Below, piece after piece: positions 1 to 11,306 of a DNA stretch of 64,000 bases (positions are counted from its first letter, which is position 1; each line of letters starts with the position of its first letter). Source of the DNA: Leuctra nigra (Eukaryota; Arthropoda; Insecta; Plecoptera; Leuctridae); NCBI GenBank assembly GCA_934045905.1, contig OW203767.1, forward strand, positions 11,597,073-11,661,072, given 5' to 3'. The position numbers and the translations under genes were made by a program. The notes below the pieces were generated by a model that worked only from the letters and a program-made list of their open reading frames with translations, did no database searches and was not told the origin of the DNA.

Positions 1-2793
1 CGTGATATACTAATACTACGCGTTAAACTCGAGTTATTTTGTAACTCCAACTCTATAACCTGGCTCGTTATTAGAAACTCCCGCCTACGTAATTGCTGGT
101 CGCAAATCCAAACCATAAACCCGACGCTTTTTATATACGTCATCAGAGACAAGTAATACTATTAATCAGGGTTGTACAAAATTGTGGGAAAGTTGTTTTT
201 CAGCGGAAAAAAATGTTTAAAAGTAGGAAAAGAATAATTATAGTGAACGTAATAGCGAGGTCGCTGCAAAGTTTATTAATATAATTATCATTAAACTGGT
301 CAGTTCGTTTTAAATATAAATTGTATGAATTAGTTAAATGTTTGAACTCGAGCCATAAACTAAAAAAATAGCACAATTCAATTACACTTGGTTTCTAAGT
401 GAAAACTAGTTTATGACATAAATTTATGAGTAGTAAGAGCGAAAAATAATTTTGGTCAAAACAGTATAGCTTTTTGAAGTTTGCTTAATGAAACTGATCC
501 GAAAATTCAGTCTTTGAAATACATAAAACGCTCAACAACTATTATTTTTAAATATTTGGGGGGCTATTTTTAGACAACTTTAAAGTTATATAATCGAGTT
601 ATATATTGCAATGTATTGACATTCTATGCATGTCAATACCTTTGCGTAATCTATTTCTTATTCTTTCTTATATTGTTGTTCAGCCCTGGAAACCTGTTGT
701 TAGCGTTATACTTCCCATAGGTGTACTAAATGCGTCGACATCACACTTTTCTCAGCCTATTGAATAATAGACCTTCTGCCAGCACCACCAAGTCGAAGAA
801 CAATGTGGGAATGCTTACATGAGAGCCAGTTGCACAAGACAAATAACTCGGAAAATAGAACTAGGTTATAGGATTTTAGCAAGAATTTTGGGACACATTT
901 TTGATGAAGACACAAATTAAATTGTCATGTCAATATTAGTGTCAAAAATCAAGAAGTCATTTAAAATATTTTGGTTTGTTACATTATATGCTCAGTTGTT
1001 GTATACTAACTTGTGTGTATTTTGTTACATTTTGACGCGTTTTATAATGTTTAATAATAATATGTATTTTATTGTTGTAACTCCGGAGTCAAACAATTTT
1101 TTGATTTTGGTATGTTGTAATTAAACAATAAAAAGGAAAGATAATTAAAGCCAGGTGTAAAGATAATTAATTAATAGCATACTCACTTTTGTTGGCTACT
1201 ATACATAAGGCATGAGGATCAGATACCGTTTAAACAATTTTTGTAATACTGACATTCGCATTTCTATATCGATTCAAGAGTCACAAAATTATAGATAGTT
1301 CAAAAATGATTCCGGTTTCCGATTTAATCTATTTTATTCGTGTCATGATGATGATCTGAACTGCAAAGCGTTCTCCTGGCATAGGTTAAAGGTCCAGCAC
1401 TTGATAATAATACACTTGTTCGCAAAATGGAAAGGTAATTTCTTACAAAACCGTATAGTTGCATGGCAAAGTGCAAAGATTCCATCTTAACGGCTTTAAT
1501 GTCTGATTTTCTATCCACAGGAATGTAACTAACCATGATTTTCACGTTTCATCATTTTAAGGAAAGATAAAACTAGGAATATTACGAAAATAATATAAAT
1601 TGTGTATTGTAATCGTTCGTAAAACGTGAATAATAATTGAGGTCGGTCGTTGACTCAGATCAAAACCTAGTCGTTTTCTGGTCCGTGTAAAACAATCTAT
1701 ATTCTTGAATCTTTCCTCAACAATAATAATTGTTCTTGGTCAATTCTAATTTAACATGCTATTTTATTAGCATTCCTGCAATATTATTTTATACGATTTA
1801 GGCCACCTGTTTCTCTGATCGAGCTGAACATTTGCGTATATTTAAATGCCACATGTCTTTTGTGCAGTCTAGTTTTTCAACAAAATATTAAATGGGAATA
1901 CATATATTTTATAAATTTTTCGAAAATCGGTTTGAGTGTAATTGACATTTTTTAAATTATTTTGGAAGAATCGCAATTGATCAATGCTAGACGATTTGTC
2001 AAAATATGATAACTAGTCATCACAGAGGACGTTCCAGTGTTGCACGTACCGGTGCTCGCTTATCAACGCATTACTCAGAGCGTTGTCCAATTGTCAATAG
2101 AAACGCAACGGAGACTTCAACGCTGGAATAGAAACGAAACTCACAGTTAATTCGTAGAAATCGCCTTCTAATCTTATAACTCTGATTGCTTACGAAACAA
2201 GATCACATCCAAATTGAGACCTATACTTTTCTCACATAAATCATAATTATTACGAAACAACAGTCGAAATAGAGTTTTAAAACACACTTTCATACTAAAC
2301 TACATTTTCTCTTACACATATCGTCATTGGGTCCCTTCTAATCCCAATTAAGAGATTAAAACAAAATTACCATACGATTTCATGGTAAGTTAACTGTTGC
2401 CACACATCCTAGGAGAGTCTGATATTCTTCACAATGCATATTTCCTGGACGTCAGGGCGCCCTCTGGGGTGTCGCCCATGACCCCGTTGCATTGTGCAAC
2501 CCACTTTCAACCCACCCACAGTCGGGTCTCGAAGTCAGGACACCGGTGCCCACCTGTTATTTAGTCATACGCGAAATATGCGAAGTGTGTACCTCCTCCT
2601 GCAATCAGGTTCTGTGATGAGTTGGCAGGAATATTGAAGGAGGCTGCTGGCTTTAGGTGTGCTGAATTTTAAGAGACGCAATATGTTGGTGGGCGAAATT
2701 CTGCGGAACCGTCAAATCGTTGTTGATAAACGTGTATTTATAATCTGATATGCTGGCTCTATCTTAAAGGCTCATCGAAGTTTTAGCTGAATG
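1..2793. other. AT-rich non-coding DNA
   Basis: No reading frame here has a recognisable domain or coding-like base composition. A somewhat GC-richer patch at about 2440-2660 has no clear frame or splice pattern. I see no RNA gene or long repeat. Confidence 0.6.
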
Positions 2794-2938
2794 GCCGGTT
2801 ATTACCATTAGTTTAAGCTCCACTTAAGGAAATTTTCCGTATTACCATTATATCTTTTTAATTCTGGAGCTTATTTCCTCAGTTTAAATTAATCTCAGTT
2901 TATATTAACAGCAGTTGATTTACTAATGGTAACCGGCT
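2794..2938. repeat. Short MITE-like inverted-repeat element
   Basis: The ends are imperfect terminal inverted repeats. GCCGGTTATTACCATTAGT at 2794-2812 matches the reverse complement of ACTAATGGTAACCGGC at 2922-2937, apart from a 3-base insertion. The AT-rich interior of about 110 bp has no coding capacity. Size and structure fit a non-autonomous DNA transposon (MITE). No clean target duplication could be assigned. Confidence 0.45.
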
Positions 2939-3640
2939 TATTAAGAAAATGAAACATTTGGCGTTGTATAATAAAAATAAATCGAAATTATTTTGATTCA
3001 GAGATAAGATCGTCTTATAATTACACCTTTCTCACGATTAATTTTATATGAAGCTTCACTACAAATTTAGAAAATGCATTTTTCGGGATTAGTCTTCAGA
3101 GAAATTGCATTGTTTATTGTCTATGGGAGATATAGGTCCATTTCACCCGTGTAACATTACAGTTGTTTAAAGTTGTACATATTTCATCTCTGTAGACTGA
3201 GTGAATGTTTTTTTTTGTTTTTAATGTCTCTGATTTATTACTAATCTCACACCTCGTGAAGTTTATGTTGATTAAAGATCCGTAAGATCCGTGTGTTCAT
3301 TCGGAGAGTAATTTCTCTTCCCAACAGGAGTCTGCTATTTAATTAAATTTGTCATGTGATTGTTAATGGACGAAAAACTGCAAGTCATTTCCAATTACTC
3401 AATGGTCAAAGTAAACAATATACCGGAATCGATTGCAAAAGGAAACCTCGTGTAGGCCATATAGAAATGAGAACGACATATTTTGGATTTTATAAAATGT
3501 AAAATAATACGACTCTTTGTCTTCTTCAATTATTTCTTTCTTATTATCCCTAAAGTATTTTTCATATCATGCAATAGGTACAATGTAAATGTCTTTTATA
3601 ATTTCGATTATCGAAATTGATACAATTGAGTTCCCGGACG
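2939..3640. other. AT-rich non-coding DNA
   Basis: Low-GC sequence with short homopolymer runs. I see no gene, RNA or repeat structure. Confidence 0.55.
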
Positions 3641-3673
3641 AAACAAATTGGCTCCAGTAACGCTCAGAATCGT

Positions 3674-3823
3674 GTTTTCCTCAGTCGAGAGGCAAATGGT
3701 GGGAAGGTTCCCCATTAGAAGACCACGACAGTCTCTTTCCCACCTTCCATCCTAACCTCTTCATCATCATCTTCATAATTCATTCGTCGCCATTTGCAAA
3801 GTTGCACAACATGCATAACGTTA
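3674..3823 (+). repeat. SINE-like repeat, copy 1
   Basis: This shares an ordered series of blocks with copies at about 40.6, 60.7 and 63.7 kb: GAGGCAAATGGTGGGAAGG, then a block related to GGCCACGACCGCCT, a CCACCTTCCATCCT block, and TTCGTCGCCATT followed by a degraded match to GCGACGTTAA. These blocks resemble the body of SINE elements common in arthropod genomes. This copy is diverged and no clear Pol III promoter head remains. Confidence 0.55.
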
Positions 3824-4328
3824 AATACCATCCATTATAAATCATTCCCAGTATATTTTCACTCTTCCGATAATGAATGATATGAAAGCACGTGTATTCT
3901 GCAATCAGTTTCTCTTCCCAGTGAACATCGAGCAGTCGTCACGATATTGTCTGCGAACACCCCGACGTGGCAAGGGTGGGTCTGAACTTTCTCATCAATG
4001 CTCTCACAACTCTTCACATCTGCATAGCGATTGATTGCTAAACCAACTGGGAGATAATGAAAGGCCGTCGCTCCGGGGGGGGGTGTGCATCGATCATAAT
4101 TAGTATTCTTCGACCTCTTGTTTCGTGAAATGTATTCACCAGGAACCGATTTCACCGGGCGGAATACCGGCATGTGCAGACGGTACTTCCACGTGTCTTT
4201 GGACGTGAGAGAATTGGGTGACTTTCATTATATCATCACGTTGTTAAGAAGAATAGAAGTGCGTTTCATAGGTGGGACGGTAATTCTTCCGCGCGTTGGT
4301 GTCTCACCAAATCCCATGATTCTTATAT
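3824..4328. other. Non-coding DNA
   Basis: A G-run lies at about 4075-4084. Short overlapping frames on both strands have no recognisable content. Confidence 0.5.
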
Positions 4329-4680
4329 GGGGCTGTGCATGAAGGACGTCACGCTAAAAATGGGATATTAACACCCCCCTCCCCCCCCCCCCCCCAGTCA
4401 CGCTGTGTCACACTTTTCGAGACCCCCCCAAAAAGGACGTAACAAATCTATCTCTACCCCCCTTAAATATTTTTGACTGTAAAATGTATCAGAATGTATC
4501 GTTTTTAGAAAATTTTCGGTCCCGTCATCTCAACTGAAATTTAAAATTCTTGAAAATATCTATATCAAAACGTGACGTCCTACTGGCTCCAGGCCCCCCT
4601 CCCTCCTGTCACACTGTGTCCCATACTGGTGCACCCCCCTCCTCCCCCCCTGAAGCGTGACGTCCTTTATGCACAGCCCC
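4329..4680. mobile_element. Non-autonomous DNA transposon (MITE) with 27-bp TIRs
   Basis: The left end, beginning GGGGCTGTGCAT and running through GACGTCACGCT (4329-4355), is the reverse complement of 4654-4680 with one mismatch. The 298-bp interior is rich in C-runs (about 4371-4397 and 4595-4650) and partly repeats its own ends (CACGCTGTGTCACAC at about 4399, CACACTGTGTCCC at about 4609). No transposase is encoded, so it would need one in trans. The superfamily and target duplication were not resolved. Confidence 0.65.
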
Positions 4681-7316
4681 TAGGGTATCAATTTATATAT
4701 TATGTCATCCATACAAAAATATTTAAAATCATATATTTTACATATTTCATCAGTCAATTCACAATATTAAACATTTGGGAAGACCCCTATAATTTTCTTC
4801 GATCGAATTTACCGCCTCCCTGGCTTAAATCTGGTATACCTCAGGCTCGTTAGGTAAATTTTATGATCTTTGTACACACATTGTAATTGCATAACATGTG
4901 CCTGTCAGTGAAGCAAGTTGTATACAATTTACATCTCCTGAAAATTTCACAGCCAATGCCAATGTTGGTTGCTCACTTGATGAGAGCATTGCGAATAAGT
5001 TTTCAGGCAAATTGTTTGCTAACAAATTTTATTTTGAAATTTTATGCGATTTGTAATTTGGCGAGACCAAAAGTAGATAAAATATTGCGTGTCCCTGATT
5101 ATCTGATAATAATAATAATGTAATTTATTGAGCACATAAAATAGGTACATAATTGGTCTGTATTCAACAATCGAGTCGTTGATCTTCCATACATCCATCT
5201 CTTCTCTTCAGCTGCTTCACCTCTTCACCATTTACCTACTTCTTAATTCATAATAGTCATTAAAATTGTGCTTCAATATCAGTAGTAATATTGGAAGAAC
5301 ATCCAATTTGCATTTGCTTTTTAGCTGAGGGAAAAGAGATCGTGGAGAAAACGTATAACATGTTCAATAATAGAAATCGTGTAAAGTAATAATAAATCCA
5401 TCTGATTTAATTTTTGCGATTTAAGAAAATTAAGTTATTAACACAATATCATGTTTTCATTTTTAGATCATATTGTACGCTTATATTGTAGGTCAATTTT
5501 AAATAAACACAAGTAAAATAATTTTCATTTTAGTTCCAAAGTCAATTACGAAATCGAAAATGGTCTAATTGGCAATTAGATTAATTAGTTGTATTGTTGT
5601 CTCTAACCACAAAACTTCTTTAAAAATTGTTCGCGCCGAGGTCCGTTACTTGTTTCTTCATGATCTCATTAACGAATTTAGAAACTTTCGTTCTTGATAC
5701 TCAAATCGCTGGTTCGTTTGATCGAGGGGCTCGGCACTGAATGTAGGGCACACATGGAGTGGAATCACCTGCAGGGTTGGTCTGTAGATGAGGTGGCGAC
5801 GGAGATATACAGTTCAATCAGATCTTTCGTCGAGATCCAATTGCGTGACCCACTCGATCAATGACTCGCCTGCATAGCTGCAGACGTGTGCAATCACTCG
5901 GGAATTAATGCAGCTATTTGCAGGAGGATTATTAATTATAGTATATTTTTTGTGTCCACGTTGTTATTGGTAATTTAATTGTGTACTTATTGTATAATAT
6001 TTGCCGATTCAATGCAGGCAATAAAAATCGATACTTACATAGTTTTAATAAAAATTATGATGTTTAATTTAAAGATGCAGAGGATGGACGTAGCTATAGG
6101 TAAAACATCTCGTAACTTTTTGTAATTTTTTTGTTCTTTCTTTTATTTTTTTATATTCGAAATATTTTGTGATTTATTTTTAATTTGGTATTAGATGTTA
6201 TTTTTTAATAATTTTTCATGTGTAATTTTTTTAATTTAGCATATTATTTTTGATAAACGAAATCTTTTTTTTAAGAGTTCACTGGTTTCATGATTTTCTT
6301 TTTATCTGGGGCCCCTTCAATGGGAGTACAGCAATTAATTTTTCTCTCTGCATTCTCACCCAATTAGAAGCCGAACTTGTTCAAATACAATTTCGAATGT
6401 TTAATCGTTATCGCGCTTTAACACTTGCCAATTATATTTTATTACTTTTAAAATGTGTTTATATAGCGATTAGTTTCTGCATAATGCCCCTGGCTGCACT
6501 TGATACTCCTAAATGAGTTCCGCAAGAGAAACCAATGCAGTGTGTAAATGTTTTCAAGTATGTTTGTGATGAGATGAGATTAGGAGAAGATGGACAGCTT
6601 CCGATGTAATTGATACGAACGGATGCGCCAGAAGAACACGAAGGCCAAGATGAAGTTATTCATTCTTAGAAACTAAAGAATTAGGTTACCAGACATTGGT
6701 GAATGCATTTTTCATAGAAACAACACTTAAATGAACTTTATTTCGTAGCAATTTGCATCCCGCGCATACAAGGTGCAAAACATTGTATCAAAAATAATCA
6801 AAATAATTTGGAATTTTAGTTTACAATTTAGTAGCAGAATGTATGAACTTCTTCATTTTTAGAGGCTATTCCCACTATTCTACACTAATAAAGAATATTC
6901 ATCATGGAGAAACATCTCTGTTATTCAGTGTAGAAATATAAAATCTTCTGAAATTCAATTCAAGATAAACTACTGTACATGAAGATAACAACTCAACCAA
7001 ATATATGTAATCTTCATAGCTGTTTACACAAACATATTATTTTCTTTTTCTGCTTCTGTAGGGTATAACGGTGTAGGTTAAATCTTTAATCTCTCTTTCT
7101 CCTTAAATCTCCAATTGTCGCATTGCATGCAAGATAACGACAATTCTGCATAAATTAGCGTGCAGTTTTCACAGTTTGCAATTTACCGCGTTCCACTCCA
7201 ATAATTCCAAACAGCTAACGATTGACAGTTCTTTGGTGTCTTTGAAAGTAATCTGCAAGAATGTGCACACAGTTATCTGGTTTTCCACCCCAATAGGATA
7301 TTAATAGCTCTATGCA
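4681..7316. other. AT-rich non-coding DNA
   Basis: No open frame here looks coding. There is a short ATA/ATG-type microsatellite near 5106-5120 and T-rich low-complexity DNA at about 6110-6250. No splice-flanked exon could be recognised. Confidence 0.55.
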
Positions 7317-8229
7317 CTCCTAGAGTGCATAGTTCTGACCACTTCCTCCTAGAATGCAGAGTTCTGACCACTGCCTCCTAGAATGCATAGTTGTTCCAAG
7401 TGTCCACAGCCTCCTAGGATGCATAGCTCTGCCAAGTGACCACTGCCTCCTAGAATGCATAGTTCTGCCAAGTAACAACTGCCTCCTAGAATGCATAGCT
7501 CTGCCAAGTGTCCACAGCCTCCTAGGATGCATAGTTCTGCCAAGTGACCACTGCCTCCTAGAATGCATAGTTCTGCCAAGTGGCCACTGCCTCCTAGAAT
7601 GCATAGCTCTGCCAAGTGACCACTGCCTCCTAGAATGCATAGTTCTGCCAAGTAACAACTGCCTCCTAGAATGCATAGCTCTGCCAAGTGGCCACTGCCT
7701 CCTAGAATGCATAGCTCTGCCAAGTAACCACTGCCTCCTAGAATGCATAGTTCTGCCAAGTGTCCACTGTCTCCTAGAATGCATAGTCCTGCCAAGTGTC
7801 CACTGCCTCCTAGAGTGCATAGTTCTGTCCACTGCCTCCTAGAATGCATAGCTCTGCCAAGTAACCACTGCCTCCTAGAATGCATAGTTCTGCCAAGTGT
7901 CCACTGTCTCCTAGAATGCATAGTCCTGCCAAGTGTCCACTGCCTCCTAGAGTGCATAGTTCTGTCCACTGCCTCCTAGAATGCATAGCTCTGCCAAGTG
8001 TCCACTGCCTCCTAGAATGCATAGTTCTGCCAAGTGTCCACTGCCTCCTAGAATGCATAGCTCTGCCAAGTGGCCACTGCCTCCTGGAATGCAAAGTTCT
8101 GCCAAGTGTCCACTGCCTCCTAGAATGCATAGCTCTGCCAAGTGGCCACCGCCTCCTAGAATGCATAGCTCTGCCAAGTGGCCACCGCCTCCTAGAATGC
8201 ATAGCTCTGCCAAGTGGCCACTGCCTCCT
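7317..8229. repeat. 36-bp minisatellite array, about 25-27 units
   Basis: The unit contains CCTCCTAGAATGCATAG and TCTGCCAAG and is normally 36 bp. Some units are shortened to about 25-27 bp by loss of the CCAAGTG part. A block of about 137 bp is duplicated in tandem (copies start near 7741 and 7878), giving a higher-order repeat. Because 36 is divisible by three and the unit lacks stops in several frames, long repetitive frames (12-residue periods) appear on both strands. I read these as by-products, not genes. Confidence 0.9.
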
Positions 8230-9450
8230 CTAACGCCCCAGCTAGTGCATGCAGAGCCAGGTGCCGAGGTGCTAGAGGCATTAGGTCGACCGATAGTTCT
8301 GCTCTGAGATGCCGAAGATGACCAGTTCAGGAGCAGGGAATGCGGAAACAAGACGCTACTATACCAGCGATTGCAGGTCGCTAAACCACTTACTGGACCA
8401 AAACCAGGGACACTTAGAAATACCATTGCATACCAACATGTGATATATCGTCGATGATACTCCGGTTTTATGATGTGCTTGTCAAATAAATTATTAATAA
8501 TGGGAAATCTGCGTGATCAAAAAGATCAGAGAAGAAGCATTCGTTTTTTAGTACGTTGTTTTCTAACAGATACTAATTTCTGTAACATTTTGTAACACAC
8601 ATATGGTATAAGATTTATTATACGCAGTATAAAAATACCGGAAAATTAAAGATTAATGGAACGTGATGTACATTCAAAACATACATTTAAATTCCAATTT
8701 ATATCGATAATACCTACACAAAACTACCTCTCCAGCAAGAACCTTGATTTTGAGTTTGCGAATTTGGCTATATTATAGAAATATTAATTTTGAAGATTTT
8801 TGATGTAGATAGAGGATTTTGGGTTTCATTGTTGTAACAAAAAGAATAGATAATGGAAATTAAAACATATAGCGATTTTTTAATCCCAGATATCTCTTCC
8901 CGGAACGGAATCCAAGAGTTGAAAGTAAACTTAGCAAACTCTAGTGCTCGTTTGACCTGCATAAATAATGACAAAATATGAATCTTCTGTACATGCAGAA
9001 GTAATAAAAGTCACGGCAATCATGCTTGGAATCAGATTTGCATGTCGGACAATGCTAAGAAGCTCGGTGTGTTTGCTGGATCCGTTACCGAGATCAGGTA
9101 GCATTGTTACTTGCCTTGTCATTGTTGATACACCCGCCCATTGTTGGAACATCGCAGCAAATATCCGCGTGCTTTAGCAGTTGACTGACAAAAATAGAAT
9201 CTGCAGTCAAAGTAGGTTCTCGTTTATCAATACAAATGTAATTAGAAGATAGTTCATATTTTGATAAATCACTCGGATTATACATTGCCTCCTTTTTTAA
9301 TATTTATAAATTATCAAGTAAATTTAAAAAAAATCAATATTAAAAAAATAGATGAGTTCCATGGTATTTATATTTAGTTTTCCACAAATTTATGTAGATT
9401 ATCAATGATCATTATCATCGGTATCTTTTAAAGAACTTAATTTATTTAGG
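8230..9450. other. Non-coding DNA next to the minisatellite
   Basis: The GC-richer 190 bp after the array (8230-8420) is open in both directions but has no recognisable domain. It may be the unique remnant of whatever sequence the minisatellite grew inside. The rest is AT-rich with no visible gene. Confidence 0.45.
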
Positions 9451-9473
9451 GATGTGTGTTGTGAAAAATATCC

Positions 9474-9545
9474 GACCGAACCGAGGCTCGAACCCGGGAC
9501 CTCCCACTTGCCGGGCGAGAGCTCTACCAACTGAGCTACCCGATC
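9474..9545 (-). tRNA. tRNA-like gene, Ala(GGC)-type anticodon loop
   Basis: On the minus strand a 72-nt cloverleaf can be folded. The acceptor GATCGGG pairs with TTCGGTC using wobbles, the D arm is TAGCTCAGTTGGTAGAGC, and the anticodon stem CTCGC/GTGGG encloses loop CCGGCAA, read as anticodon GGC. The T arm is CCGGG-TTCGAGC-CTCGG. A TTTTT run follows the 3' end, as in a Pol III terminator. Odd points are C instead of U at position 33 and no G3:U70 pair, so a working tRNA-Ala is doubtful. It may be the tRNA head of a SINE. Confidence 0.5.
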
Positions 9546-9580
9546 GGACGGACGGACATTAGACACAACACACTGATGAG

Positions 9581-9652
9581 GGTTAGTTAGCTCAGTTGGT
9601 AGAGCTCTCGCCCGGCAAGTGAGAGGTCCCGGGTTCGAGCCCCGGTTCGGTC
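9581..9652 (+). tRNA. tRNA-like copy, inverted partner of 9474-9545
   Basis: It has the same D, anticodon (GGC) and T arms as the minus-strand copy 35 bp away, including a perfect T stem CCGGG/CCCGG. The 5' acceptor strand (GGTTAGT) pairs poorly with TTCGGTC, so it is probably a pseudogene or SINE head. The tail GGATATTTTTCACAAC is shared with the partner, making the whole locus an inverted repeat. Confidence 0.45.
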
Positions 9653-9679
9653 GGATATTTTTCACAACGCACATCCGTT

Positions 9680-10240
9680 CATATCATCCTGACTCCATGG
9701 AAGTTTTCCAAAGAAACCTACATTCTCTTAATTTATTTAACTTTTTTTATAGTATCAATTACACAATATTTATTTTCACTGTCGGACCACTCACGTCTAG
9801 TATGAAGTCACATATTCGCTAATGGCCACCTCTCACTGATTATAATATTCATTAGTTGATTCAAAAGCCTATCAGGTTGTGAGGAACGAAGAGGAGTGTG
9901 TTTTGCACATGTTGCGCAGACGACCTCTGTGCCCACCTCGTGCAGCCCACTTGCTAAGGGATCTCTCGTGATTTATACCAGACGGTTTAATGACGTTTCA
10001 TTAGTTTGCGATGAGCGTTTGGGCGTAATTATAGACGTGGAATGGAATCTATGTGACGGATTTGTGGATTAGATATTATCAACTTTTAATATTCAATTGA
10101 CGTGTGGACTTTAGTACAGGAAATAAATTTGTGTTGATAAAATAATTATCTACTTTCATATTTTTTTTTAATTTCTAATAATGCATCCAATTTGAATTAA
10201 TCGTTATGTAATGAAAAATGCTAACTTAATTCGAAAAGTA
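9680..10240. other. AT-rich non-coding DNA
   Basis: No gene, RNA or repeat structure seen. Confidence 0.5.
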
Positions 10241-10245
10241 ATCTA

Positions 10246-10263
10246 GTGGAGCGGTCGCTCCAC
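10246..10263. repeat. Perfect 8-bp-stem hairpin
   Basis: GTGGAGCG, a 2-nt loop, then CGCTCCAC. It begins a repeat-derived stretch that runs to the foldback element at 10943. It may mark the end of a decayed DNA transposon. Confidence 0.4.
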
Positions 10264-10582
10264 CCAGCCAAGTCGTACTATACACTCACACTCACTCAAC
10301 ATACCGTAAATGCCTAATAAACTGAGGAGCAGACCAAACACTTTTACTGTAAGCAACAACATGGCATTTTCGGCCTACTGGATCTCAAAATTGGGAAATC
10401 TCACATTGTTGCGAAATAACTTAATTTCGAGCTATGGCCCACCTGACAACATATACCAAATTTGGGAACAATACGTTATGCCGTTTGGGTGCTAGAGGGC
10501 CGTGAAAACAGTGAAATTACACCCCTTTTAAAAGCTATCTGATGATGATGATTCAGATTCAGATATCAGGAAACGTTGCTAT

Positions 10583-10830
10583 CACCGCCACAGCCTAAAC
10601 GGCTGAACCGATCGATATGAAAATTTTACCACATGTGCACTTTTGGCGTCTGATGATACCTTTGTTCTTATAATTTTTTTGTGCCGCCATTTTTAAACCG
10701 GAAGTGACGTCATATATCAAAAACGGCTGGACCGATTAGAACGAAATTAGCGCCATTCGATTTAGAAGGTCATCTATAAGGAATACCAATAGTGAAAGAA
10801 GAAATGTTCTATAACCTAAACCGGAAATGA
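10583..10830. repeat. Dispersed repeat with internally repeated CGGCTG(A/G)ACCGAT blocks
   Basis: AACGGCTGAACCGATCGATA (about 10598) recurs as AACGGCTGGACCGATTAGAA (about 10724), and an AACCGGAA(G/A)TGACGTCAT block also occurs twice (about 10697 and 10813). The first block and its following AAATTTT...CACATGTGC are matched by a diverged sequence at about 63872-63920. Such wording is common in degenerate arthropod transposon sequence. The family was not identified. Confidence 0.5.
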
Positions 10831-10942
10831 CGTCATAAAAATGACAAATCTGACTAAAATCATCTCTTATATCAATAACTACATATTCAGAAGGCTTATA
10901 ATATGTTATAAGTTGTAATAATAAACTGAAAAAAGGAGTGAT

Positions 10943-11306
10943 ATCCCCATAAAAAACACTCCGTGTAAAAATACCAGCCAAGTCTCTTCAATTAAAAAAA
11001 AACAGAAGAAATCTAAAAATTCAGCACTGAAAAGTAGTGATATCAAAAAATTGGCCAAGTCAAAACTTTTCAAAAAATACTTGGCGCATCGTTTTTTTTA
11101 GGACATGTGTAGATGAGTACATTTCATTTCCTGCCTACTTCTATACTATTTATATGCACGATGCGCCAAGTATTTTTTGAAAAGTTTTGACTTGGCCAAT
11201 TTTTTGATATCACTACTTTTCAGTGCTGAATTTTTAGATTTCTTCTATTTTTTTTAATTGAAGAGACTTGGCTGGTATTTTTACACGGAGTGTTTTTTAT
11301 GGGGAT
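10943..11306. repeat. Foldback element, 149-bp inverted arms and 67-bp loop
   Basis: 10943-11091 is the reverse complement of 11159-11306, with only an A-run length difference and an adjacent base change seen by eye. The outer ends are ATCCCCATAAAAAACACTCC and its complement. The loop 11092-11158 is unique. No protein is encoded. The near-identity of the arms suggests a recent snap-back event or a non-autonomous foldback/MITE. A short GGAGTG just outside the left arm could also pair with CACTCC inside it. Confidence 0.8.

Noticed and set aside
7320..8426. Long repetitive frames on both strands over the minisatellite
   Set aside because: They arise because the 36-bp unit is a multiple of three. 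There is no unique domain, and overlapping frames occur on both strands.
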